DNA of 7,109 nucleotides from Urinicoccus sp. (GTDB lineage Bacteria > Bacillota > Clostridia > Tissierellales > Peptoniphilaceae), in contig JASBZN010000058.1 in assembly GCA_029983435.1 (NCBI GenBank), positions 1-7,109 on the forward strand. Direction: 5' to 3'. How positions within the stretch are numbered: position 1 is the first letter of the stretch; each line of letters begins with the position of its first letter. The notes under the pieces were generated by a model, which made no database searches, was not told where the DNA came from, and saw nothing but the letters and a program-made list of their open reading frames with translations. The position numbers and the translations under genes were made by a program. Positions 1 through 5,028 of this stretch are shown one piece after another.

Positions 1-148
1 TTAAAGCTTCTATGAAAGAATATTTTTCAAAAGCCTGCCTTGCATATTCACTACAAGTAGGATAAAACCTACAATGAGCTCCCGAAAAAATAGTTGGCGA
101 CAAAAATTTTTGATAAAACCGAATGATTTTTAAGCAAAATTTATTCAC
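1..148 (-). CDS. yidD: YidD membrane protein insertion efficiency factor, 5' part only
   Basis: The first 49 codons are present; the gene runs off the left window edge. YidD is a small, peripherally membrane-associated protein thought to help YidC and Sec insert membrane proteins. Visible in the translation are an N-terminal stretch with I-I-R-F-Y-Q-K-F-L-S-P (about residues 8-18), likely the amphipathic membrane-binding helix, and the family signature C-R-F-Y-P-T-C-S-E-Y-A at residues 26-36 with both cysteines. Family members are usually about 70-85 residues, so over half is here. I chose a GTG start at 146-148 because AAAGGTGAT lies just upstream and residues before the signature then have normal length. 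Only four bases separate it from the rnpA stop, whose TGA lies inside this Shine-Dalgarno site, so translation is probably coupled. In many Firmicutes yidC follows next, but that lies outside the window. Confidence 0.93.
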   Translation of the reverse strand, partial: MNKFCLKIIRFYQKFLSPTIFSGAHCRFYPTCSEYARQAFEKYSFIEAL

Positions 149-152
149 TTTA

Positions 153-491
153 TCACCTTTTTTCCAATTTTGAAACCCTTAATAAATGATTAAACGAGGA
201 TTCCAATTGTTGATAAGACAATTGACCTCCTCCTTTTTTTACTACACAAACTATATCATATCCAGGTTTTATTCTTTTAAGCTCTTTAAAATAAATTTCT
301 CTCAACTGTCTTTTAATTCGATTTCTAACCACTGCTCCGCCGACTTTCTTACTAATAGAAAAGCCGATTCTCGTTATAGCTAAATGATTCTTCCTTCGAT
401 AAAAGACCAGGTTTCGATTTCCTGATGTCTTTTTTTCCCTATAGACCCTGGTAAAGTCACTATCTTTTTTTAGATAATTAAGACTTTTCAT
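153..491 (-). CDS. rnpA: Ribonuclease P protein component (C5 protein)
   Basis: Encodes the 112-residue protein subunit of RNase P, which joins the catalytic RNA (rnpB, not in this window) to remove 5' leaders from pre-tRNAs in the cytoplasm. Length fits the family (about 110-120). The diagnostic RNR region is clear: G-G-A-V-V-R-N-R-I-K-R-Q-L-R-E-I-Y at residues 51-67, the basic helix that contacts RNase P RNA. The N-terminal part (residues 1-45, with F13, R15, the aromatic pair F30-Y31 and R41-I-G-F) matches the strand region that binds the pre-tRNA leader. The ATG start shares one base with the rpmH stop (TAATG). The nearest AAAGG (511-518) is about 20 bases away, too far for a normal ribosome site, so translation probably depends on ribosomes ending rpmH. 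That would keep RnpA far below L34. It is transcribed with rpmH. Confidence 0.97.
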   Translation of the reverse strand: MKSLNYLKKDSDFTRVYREKKTSGNRNLVFYRRKNHLAITRIGFSISKKVGGAVVRNRIKRQLREIYFKELKRIKPGYDIVCVVKKGGGQLSYQQLESSFNHLLRVSKLEKR

Positions 492-625
492 TATGCAGAC
501 AATCTTTTACGACCTTTTCTGCGGCGAGCTTTAAGAACAGCACGACCTGAACGTGTTCTCATTCTTTTTCTAAAACCATGTTCTCTTTTATATTGTTTGT
601 TTTTAGGTTGGTAAGTTCTTTTCAC
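491..625 (-). CDS. rpmH: 50S ribosomal protein L34 (bL34)
   Basis: Encodes a 44-residue, extremely basic ribosomal protein of the large subunit. The sequence reads M-K-R-T-Y-Q-P at the start, then H-G-F-R-K-R-M-R-T-R-S-G-R-A at residues 16-29 and ends R-K-R-L-S-A, a textbook L34. Length equals the usual 44-46. The start is GTG at 623-625, set by a strong Shine-Dalgarno (AGGAGGTG, within 631-639) about six bases upstream. The reading frame is open much further upstream, to an ATG at 907, but that stretch crosses the rpmH promoter and DnaA boxes and is not coding. The stop overlaps the rnpA start by one base. rpmH is the first gene leftward of the origin and is read away from it, as in most bacteria. 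Confidence 0.98.
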   Translation of the reverse strand: MKRTYQPKNKQYKREHGFRKRMRTRSGRAVLKARRRKGRKRLSA

Positions 626-630
626 TGTTG

Positions 631-639
631 CACCTCCTA
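631..639 (-). promoter_or_regulatory. Shine-Dalgarno site that sets the rpmH GTG start
   Basis: On the minus strand this reads TAGGAGGTG, a near-perfect complement of the 16S rRNA 3' end, six bases before GTG at 625-623. It decides between this GTG and an in-frame AUG codon just upstream (about 640), which would put the Shine-Dalgarno inside the coding region. Confidence 0.9.
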
Positions 640-670
640 ACATAGACCGATATTTAAATACACTATTAAA

Positions 671-699
671 ATTATATGGTCCAGTCAAGTAAATGTCAA
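671..699 (-). promoter_or_regulatory. Consensus sigma-A/sigma-70 promoter for rpmH-rnpA-yidD
   Basis: Read on the minus strand: TTGACA (-35, positions 699-694), a 17-base spacer, then TATAAT (-10, positions 676-671). Both hexamers and the spacing match the housekeeping consensus exactly. Transcription would begin near 664, giving a leader of about 40 bases that contains the rpmH ribosome site. A perfect promoter fits the high demand for a ribosomal protein. No DnaA box overlaps it; the nearest candidate (735-743, one mismatch) lies upstream of the -35. Confidence 0.9.
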
Positions 700-823
700 G
701 AAATTTTATTAATTTGAGGAAGAAGAATGGGCTTTTAACCACAAAATCAAGTAAAAATATCCCACAAGTCAAAAACACCTGTTTTATTCTATTATAAGAC
801 CCTGGATTCTTGTGGAAACTTTG

Positions 824-852
824 TTGATAAAGAGGTGGATATAAAGTATAAT
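824..852 (+). promoter_or_regulatory. Likely dnaA promoter, -35 inside a near-consensus DnaA box
   Basis: TTGATA (824-829), a 17-base spacer and TATAAT (847-852) give a strong housekeeping-type promoter with one deviation. Transcription would start near 859 and leave a leader of about 250 bases before dnaA. The -35 lies within the one-mismatch DnaA box at 822-830, and two perfect boxes lie just downstream, so DnaA bound here would be expected to repress its own gene, as known in Bacillus subtilis and Escherichia coli. A second TATAAT at 887-892 has only a poor -35 (TTGTGG at 863-868). No good promoter was seen closer to dnaA. Confidence 0.6.
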
Positions 853-861
853 ATAAGAAGA

Positions 862-908
862 TTTGTGGATAAAAAAGAAAGATGTGTATAATTTTATTTA
901 TCCACAAA
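862..908. repeat. Inverted repeat built on two perfect DnaA boxes
   Basis: Arms at 862-873 and 897-908 are exact reverse complements over 12 bases, each centred on a perfect DnaA box, with a 23-base spacer. The box centres are 34 bases apart, about three helical turns. The spacer holds a one-mismatch box (883-891) and a TATAAT (887-892). The symmetry probably reflects paired DnaA binding and not an RNA structure, but that is inference. Confidence 0.8.
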
Positions 909-977
909 ATGTTAATAATATGTTTATAACTTTTTCCTTTTTTACTTACTTTTAGATAAAGCTGGGGATTACCCTCT

Positions 978-1019
978 TAAATATCCACAATAAAAAAGCA
1001 ATCTTCCTGTGGATATTTA
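978..1019. repeat. Inverted repeat of two variant DnaA boxes in the dnaA leader
   Basis: Arms at 978-989 and 1008-1019 are exact reverse complements over 12 bases, around the variant box ATATCCACA, with an 18-base spacer. Both boxes carry the same single deviation from consensus. In an RNA begun near 859 it could fold into a 12-pair stem, followed by six U residues (1020-1025). It may be a DnaA site pair, an RNA hairpin, or both. Confidence 0.7.
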
Positions 1020-1097
1020 TTTTTTACACATTTTACCCACATTTGTGGATAATTTTATCTTCAAAACTTTTCCACTTTTTCTTTTTGTGAATACTTT

Positions 1098-1113
1098 TAG
1101 GAGGAATACATTG
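1098..1113 (+). promoter_or_regulatory. Shine-Dalgarno and TTG start of dnaA
   Basis: TAGGAGGA at 1098-1105 is followed by five bases and TTG at 1111-1113. This fixes the start of DnaA. The frame stays open upstream to an ATG at 1009, but that codon lies within a DnaA-box repeat, lacks a ribosome site, and its 34 extra residues resemble no DnaA N-terminus. Confidence 0.92.
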
Positions 1114-2448
1114 AATCAAGATTTACAACATTTATGGGAATCTTTTCTCAGTGAACTACAAAAAACCGAGATTTCACCCATTACATACAATACTTTTTTT
1201 AAGCAACTGGCTCCTATAAAGTTTGAAAATGACACGCTCTATATTAATACGCCCACTTCTTTTATTGGAGAACGTATTTGTAATAATGAGTCCTACCATC
1301 GCTATATGGTAGATATCTTTAACCGCCTCACAGGTAAAATTTTAGACTTTAAATTTCTTGTGGGAGATACTTCCTTTAATTCTTTTCAGCCCAATCCCCA
1401 AGACCAATTACTTGAAAAAAGTCGTTTAAACCCAAAATATACCTTTGACACTTTCGTAGTTGGTAAATCTAATGAATTTGCCCATGCTGCCAGCGTTTCA
1501 GTGGCAGATAGTTTGGAAAAGGCCAACGCCAACCCCTTATTTATTTATGGCGGTGTTGGTTTAGGAAAAACCCACTTAATGCATGCCATTGGCCATTTTG
1601 TCTTGGACCGCGATCCAGAAAAAAGAGTCCTATATGTTACCAGCGAGCAATTTACGAATGAATTTATTAATTCCATTCGAACCAATAAAAATGAACATTT
1701 TCGCCATAAATATCGAAGTATGGACCTTTTATTGATTGATGATATCCAGTTTATTGCAGATAAAGAAACGACGATGGAAGAATTTTTCCATACTTTCAAT
1801 GAACTCTATGGGGCCAATAAACAAATTGTTCTTACTTCAGACAAGCCTCCCAATACTATTCCTAAACTAGAAAGTCGCCTTATTTCTCGTTTTGCAGGTG
1901 GCCTTGTTGTGGATATTGCTCCACCAGACTTAGAAACAAGAATTGCTATTCTAAGGAAGAAATCTGACGCAGAAGGTTTTCAAGTTCCAGATGAAGTAAT
2001 TAACTTTATTGCCGAACAAGTACAAAGTAATATCCGAGAATTAGAAGGAGCTCTGTCCCGAGTTACGGCTTATAGCCGTTTAACCACTGGCTCAATTACT
2101 ATTAAAACTGCTTCTTTGGCCTTAAAAGACCTCTACCGAAAAAATACTTCTAAACCTATTACACCAGAAACCATTAAAAAGATTATTTCAAGACATTACA
2201 ATATTAGTTTAGAAGATTTAGATTCAAAAAAAAGAACTCGGTCTATTGCCTATCCCAGACAAATAGCTATGTATATGAGCCGCCAATATACTGACTTATC
2301 CTTACTAAAAATTGGGGAGTCTTTTGGCGGAAGAGATCATTCTACTGTTATTCATGCCTATGAAAAAATATCTGAAGACATAGAAAGGGACCCTAGCTTA
2401 AATACTAAAATTCATCAAATGATTCGCGAAGTAAAAGGAGAAATGTGA
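1111..2448 (+). CDS. dnaA: Chromosomal replication initiator protein DnaA
   Basis: Encodes a 445-residue AAA+ ATPase that binds DnaA boxes as DnaA-ATP, forms a filament and opens oriC. Length is close to the usual 440-470. Domain I (about 1-82) contains L-W-E-S-F-L near residue 8, the helicase-loading and self-association region. Domain II is a short linker (about 83-105). Domain III (about 106-340) has Walker A G-G-V-G-L-G-K-T (147-154), Walker B L-L-L-I-D-D (206-211), box VII S-R-L-I-S-R-F (255-261) with candidate arginine-finger residues, and the sensor-2 arginine R309 in N-I-R-E-L-E-G-A. Domain IV (about 345-445) carries the DNA-binding signature G-G-R-D-H-S-T-V-I-H-A-Y (406-417). All key residues are intact. 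Translation starts at TTG, possibly limiting output. A one-mismatch DnaA box overlaps the stop codon (2444-2452). Its promoter region is full of its own binding sites, so autoregulation is likely. Confidence 0.99.
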   Translation: MNQDLQHLWESFLSELQKTEISPITYNTFFKQLAPIKFENDTLYINTPTSFIGERICNNESYHRYMVDIFNRLTGKILDFKFLVGDTSFNSFQPNPQDQLLEKSRLNPKYTFDTFVVGKSNEFAHAASVSVADSLEKANANPLFIYGGVGLGKTHLMHAIGHFVLDRDPEKRVLYVTSEQFTNEFINSIRTNKNEHFRHKYRSMDLLLIDDIQFIADKETTMEEFFHTFNELYGANKQIVLTSDKPPNTIPKLESRLISRFAGGLVVDIAPPDLETRIAILRKKSDAEGFQVPDEVINFIAEQVQSNIRELEGALSRVTAYSRLTTGSITIKTASLALKDLYRKNTSKPITPETIKKIISRHYNISLEDLDSKKRTRSIAYPRQIAMYMSRQYTDLSLLKIGESFGGRDHSTVIHAYEKISEDIERDPSLNTKIHQMIREVKGEM

Positions 2449-2541
2449 ATAAGTTAGCTTTTATTCAAATTTTATCCACAGGTCATACACAGGGGTTTTT
2501 TATGAAACTTCCTTTAAAAAGGATTTATCCACAAATTCACA
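2444..2541. other. oriC: oriC, downstream DnaA-box cluster (dnaA-dnaN intergenic region)
   Basis: Perfect DnaA boxes in the same orientation lie at 2472-2480 and 2525-2533 (TTATCCACA, plus strand), 53 bases apart, about five helical turns. A one-mismatch box (TGTGAATAA, minus) at 2444-2452 overlaps the dnaA stop. A degenerate box-like AAATTCACA at 2533-2541 directly abuts the second perfect box, where Bacillus subtilis has a pair of adjacent boxes before its unwinding element. Together with the upstream cluster this makes a bipartite origin with dnaA in the middle. Confidence 0.88.
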
Positions 2542-2564
2542 GTCCCTACTACTAATACTATATA
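2536..2564 (+). promoter_or_regulatory. Possible dnaN promoter
   Basis: TTCACA (2536-2541), a 17-base spacer and TATATA (2559-2564) make a mediocre promoter-like pair upstream of dnaN; TATATT at 2561-2566 is an alternative -10 with a longer spacer. Any AT-rich unwinding element can mimic a -10, so this is weak. dnaN may instead, or also, be read from the dnaA promoter, as no terminator was seen after dnaA. Confidence 0.3.
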
Positions 2565-2580
2565 TTATCTATATCTATAG
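2542..2580 (+). other. DnaA-trio repeats and AT-rich DNA unwinding element
   Basis: After the last DnaA box comes a short C-rich spacer (GTCC, 2542-2545), then CTA CTA CTA ATA CTA at 2546-2560, then an almost pure A+T tract to about 2580 including the direct repeat ATCTAT-ATCTAT (2567-2578). On the lower strand the triplets read 3'-GAT-5', matching the DnaA-trio motif 3'-[G/A]A[T/A]-5' in four of five units. In Bacillus subtilis DnaA extends from the adjacent boxes onto these trios as single strands and melts the duplex. Order and spacing here fit that model, so bidirectional replication probably starts here. Function is inferred from the layout. Confidence 0.8.
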
Positions 2581-2594
2581 AGAAGGAGCAAAAA

Positions 2595-3695
2595 ATGAAA
2601 GTTGAAATCCATAAACAAGATTTAGTTGGACCGATTACTACTGTGCAAAAAGCTATTTCAGGCCGAACTCCACTACCTATTTTAGAAGGAATTTATATAA
2701 AAGCGATAAATAACCAATTAATTTTAATGGGAACAGACGGAGAAATTTCTATCCAAACCACTGTAGCAGCTAAGGTGGAAGAAGAAGGAGAGATAGTTAT
2801 TGGATCCAGATTATTTGGAGACATTATTCGAAAACTTCCTTCTTCTACCATTTATTTAACTCTAGTGGACCACAATCTAAATATCCGTTGCCATCAATCA
2901 GAATTTAATATTATGGGACAGTCAAGTCAGGAATTTCCCCAAATGCCACAAATTAATGATCCAGTTCAAGTGAACCTTTCCAGGGAAAGTCTGGTTAATT
3001 CTTTAAAATCTACTAGTTTTGCTGTAAGTCTAGATGATTTAAGAATGGCTTTGACAGGGGTTTTATTTGACATTAAAGACAAAATGATCACTTTTGTCGC
3101 CCTAGATGGTTACCGAATGGCTTTAAATAAATTAGCCATTGAATCCGATGCAGAAATCCAGGCTATTGTTCCAGCTAGGGCCTGTAATGAAATGGTTCAT
3201 CTTTTAGATGATTCTCTAGATACAGTTGTATTAGATTTAACACAAAACTATATAAAAATTGATTTAGGATCTACTGTATTTATTTCAAAGTTAATTAATG
3301 GAGAGTTTTTTCAATACCAAGGCCTTATTCGAAATGATCATCGAATGACTGTTGGTCTTAACCGACAAGAGTTTGTTCAAGGTTTAGAAAGAGCTAATCT
3401 TTTAGCTAAGGAGGAAAGGTCCAATTTAGTAAAGTTGGATATTTCAAATAATGAAATCTTAATTGAGTCCCACTCAGATATTGGAGATGTTCATGAATTA
3501 GTTCCTTGTCAATCTCAAGGAGATAATTTAAAGATTGCTTTTAACAGTAAGTATTTGCTAGAGGGAGTCAAGGCTATTCAAGAAGAAGAGATTGTTTGCT
3601 ATTTTATCGACTCTGTAAATCCTTGTATTATTAAAAGTAAGGAAGAAAGTGGTTACTTATACCTAGTACTTCCTGTTCGATTGGCAGGTCAATAA
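2595..3695 (+). CDS. dnaN: DNA polymerase III subunit beta (sliding clamp)
   Basis: Encodes the 366-residue beta clamp, a head-to-tail dimeric ring that encircles DNA and tethers the replicative polymerase; it also docks repair and regulatory proteins. Length matches the family (about 366-380). Three successive clamp folds are expected at about 1-125, 126-250 and 251-366. Recognisable landmarks are G-R-T-P-L-P-I-L-E-G (23-32), A-L-D-G-Y-R-M-A (169-176), L-I-N-G-E-F-F-Q-Y near 233-241, F-N-S-K-Y-L-L-E-G (316-324) and the C-terminal L-P-V-R-L (359-363), part of the hydrophobic pocket that binds clamp-binding motifs. The ATG has AGAAGGAG (2581-2588) six bases upstream. The stop overlaps the next gene's start by one base (TAATG). 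Nothing looks damaged or unusual. Confidence 0.98.
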   Translation: MKVEIHKQDLVGPITTVQKAISGRTPLPILEGIYIKAINNQLILMGTDGEISIQTTVAAKVEEEGEIVIGSRLFGDIIRKLPSSTIYLTLVDHNLNIRCHQSEFNIMGQSSQEFPQMPQINDPVQVNLSRESLVNSLKSTSFAVSLDDLRMALTGVLFDIKDKMITFVALDGYRMALNKLAIESDAEIQAIVPARACNEMVHLLDDSLDTVVLDLTQNYIKIDLGSTVFISKLINGEFFQYQGLIRNDHRMTVGLNRQEFVQGLERANLLAKEERSNLVKLDISNNEILIESHSDIGDVHELVPCQSQGDNLKIAFNSKYLLEGVKAIQEEEIVCYFIDSVNPCIIKSKEESGYLYLVLPVRLAGQ

Positions 3696-3904
3696 TGGAA
3701 AAAACAATAGAAATTAAAGATGATTTTATCCGTTTAGAACAAGCTATTAAACTTGCTAATTTGGTAGATAGTGGCGGATTTGCAAAAGTTTTAATTCAAG
3801 ATGGTCAAGTAATAGTTAATGGAGAAGTTGAATACCGAAGAGGTAAAAAGCTAGTGGCTGGAGATTGGTTTTCTTTAGATGATACAAAAGTATTCATTAA
3901 GTAG
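3695..3904 (+). CDS. yaaA: Small S4-domain RNA-binding protein YaaA (RlbA-like)
   Basis: Encodes a 69-residue protein made almost wholly of one S4 RNA-binding domain. The features are F-I-R-L-E-Q-A-I-K-L-A (12-22), a G-G-F-A-K-V-L-I-Q-D-G turn (27-37) and V-I-V-N-G-E-V-E-Y-R-R-G-K-K-L (39-53), the usual S4 helix-loop-strand with its basic patch. Position between dnaN and recF and length (about 70) match YaaA of Bacillus subtilis, also called RlbA. The fold indicates binding of structured RNA, probably ribosomal; a role in ribosome assembly has been proposed, but the exact function is not settled. The ATG overlaps the dnaN stop in TAATG with only a weak upstream AGGT (3686-3689), so translation is probably coupled to dnaN. 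The stop TAG is part of the recF ribosome site, seven bases before recF. Confidence 0.93.
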   Translation: MEKTIEIKDDFIRLEQAIKLANLVDSGGFAKVLIQDGQVIVNGEVEYRRGKKLVAGDWFSLDDTKVFIK

Positions 3905-3911
3905 GTGAGGT

Positions 3912-5003
3912 ATGTTTGTTAAAGATATTCAACTTGTAAATTTTCGAAATTATGAAAATATTTATTTTCAACCCAATGAAAAAATGAATATCTTTTATGG
4001 ACAAAATGCCCAAGGAAAGACCAATTTATTAGAAGCAATTTATGTTTTACTCCGGGCAAAAAGCTTTAGAACAAATTCTGAAAAACAAGCCATTGCTTTT
4101 AACAAGGAGCAATGTTTTATTCGTGGGAGAGTGGAAGCTTTTGGTTTCGATTATATTCATGAGGTTAAAATATCTCACTACAATCCAAAAAAGCTACGCT
4201 TAAATGAAGAAAATATTGAAAATTTAAGCCAATACAGGCAAAACACTCCCTGTGTCTTATTTCGACCGGAAGATTTAAATATGATTAAGGAAGGACCTAA
4301 TTTAAGGCGAGATTTTATAGATGATCTCATTGAACAAGTAGATACTTCTTATGAATCAATTTTAAAGCAATACAATCACTTAATTCGTCAAAGGAACATT
4401 GCTTTAAAGAAAAATAGAGACAAGAATCTAATTAAAATTTACAACAAACAGTTGATTTATTTGGGAGTGCAGCTGATAAAAAGTCGTTATGAGGCTCTTG
4501 AACTTTTTAGGGAGTATGCAAAAAAATATTACGGCTTTATCAGTTATGAAAAAGAGGACTTAGATATTTCTTACGATACAAAAATTTCTTATAATCCATC
4601 TATAAAAGAAATGAGAGAAGATTATGAAGATGCTTTTAACAAGTCTTTGGAAAGGGATTTCACCTTAAAAAGAACCACTTTTGGTCCCCATAGGGATGAT
4701 TTACACATTACCATTAATGGTTTGGATGTAAAAGATTATGGAAGCCAAGGACAGCAAAGAAGCGTGGTCTTATCCTTTAAATTAGCAGAGGTTCTCTATA
4801 TTGAAAAACAAACTGGTCAAAAACCAGTTTTACTATTAGATGATGTCTTTTCAGAATTAGACCAACAGAGAAAAAAATTACTTTTAGATGCCATTGGATC
4901 TTGTCAAACATTTATAACAACAACAGACCAAGTAATGCAAATAGAAAAGTTTGTTCCACAAGCCAGTGTTTATTCAATAAATCAAAATCAGTTATTTTCT
5001 TAA
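3912..5003 (+). CDS. recF: DNA replication and repair protein RecF
   Basis: Encodes a 363-residue SMC/ABC-type ATPase that binds gapped DNA and, with RecO and RecR, loads RecA at stalled or gapped replication products. Length fits (about 360-375). The opening L-V-N-F-R-N-Y is typical. Walker A is G-Q-N-A-Q-G-K-T (30-37); the ABC signature is G-S-Q-G-Q-Q-R-S (277-284); Walker B is P-V-L-L-L-D-D (305-311), followed by the D-loop S-E-L-D (314-317). The conserved F-R-P-E-D-L (117-122) and T-F-G-P-H-R-D-D (256-263) lie in the arm region and lobe II. All ATPase elements are intact. The start follows AGGTGAGG (3903-3910), which includes the yaaA stop. It sits 25 bases before gyrB in the origin operon. 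Confidence 0.98.
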   Translation: MFVKDIQLVNFRNYENIYFQPNEKMNIFYGQNAQGKTNLLEAIYVLLRAKSFRTNSEKQAIAFNKEQCFIRGRVEAFGFDYIHEVKISHYNPKKLRLNEENIENLSQYRQNTPCVLFRPEDLNMIKEGPNLRRDFIDDLIEQVDTSYESILKQYNHLIRQRNIALKKNRDKNLIKIYNKQLIYLGVQLIKSRYEALELFREYAKKYYGFISYEKEDLDISYDTKISYNPSIKEMREDYEDAFNKSLERDFTLKRTTFGPHRDDLHITINGLDVKDYGSQGQQRSVVLSFKLAEVLYIEKQTGQKPVLLLDDVFSELDQQRKKLLLDAIGSCQTFITTTDQVMQIEKFVPQASVYSINQNQLFS

Positions 5004-5007
5004 TAGA

Positions 5008-5026
5008 TAGGAGGAAGAGGAGGCGG
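5008..5026 (+). promoter_or_regulatory. Tandem Shine-Dalgarno sites before gyrB
   Basis: Two AGGAGG copies lie at 5009-5014 and 5018-5023. The second is five bases from the gyrB ATG (5029-5031) and is the working site. The first is 14 bases away, too distant for normal use, but could act as a ribosome standby site; no start codon is suitably placed for it. Confidence 0.7.
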
Positions 5027-5028
5027 TT

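Larger units (their letters stand above)
735..1052. other. oriC: oriC, upstream DnaA-box cluster (rpmH-dnaA intergenic region)
   Basis: This stretch fills most of the roughly 485 bases between rpmH and dnaA. Perfect copies of the DnaA box TTATCCACA lie at 864-872 (minus), 898-906 (plus) and 1044-1052 (minus). One-mismatch copies are at 735-743 (plus, TTAACCACA), 822-830 (minus), 883-891 (minus), 981-989 (plus, ATATCCACA), 1008-1016 (minus) and 1033-1041 (plus, TTACCCACA). The density, the flanking rpmH and dnaA genes and the divergent transcription identify the upstream half of a bipartite origin. In Bacillus subtilis the equivalent region (incA/incB) helps assemble DnaA while unwinding occurs beyond dnaA; I infer the same here. 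A very AT-rich part at 905-960 has no box but could also be easily melted. I see no convincing gene here. Confidence 0.9.

Noticed and set aside
186..383. Plus-strand reading frame opposite rnpA
   Set aside because: It is antisense to a clear rnpA gene, has no ribosome site and shows no recognisable protein features.
626..907. N-terminal extension of L34 to an ATG at 907
   Set aside because: It would cross the rpmH promoter, its Shine-Dalgarno and DnaA boxes, and the extra residues resemble nothing in the L34 family; GTG at 625 gives the standard 44 residues.
1009..1110. N-terminal extension of DnaA to an ATG at 1009
   Set aside because: No ribosome site at 1009; the codon is inside an inverted repeat, and TTG at 1111 has a strong Shine-Dalgarno and yields a normal DnaA length.
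1545..1799. Minus-strand reading frame inside dnaA
   Set aside because: It lies opposite the Walker A to Walker B region of DnaA, whose coding is certain; no ribosome site or family features.
1908..1916. One-mismatch DnaA box (TGTGGATAT) inside dnaA
   Set aside because: It encodes part of a conserved V-V-D-I segment and stands alone; likely coincidence of codon use.
2511..2522. CCTTT-AA-AAAGG as a dnaA terminator
   Set aside because: The stem has five pairs with a two-base loop and no following T run, so it cannot form a normal intrinsic terminator.
2502..2555. 17-codon reading frame (starting M-K-L-P-L-K) between dnaA and dnaN, with AGGGG upstream
   Set aside because: It reads straight through a perfect DnaA box and the trio repeats and ends in the CTACTACTAA run; best explained as chance within origin sequence.
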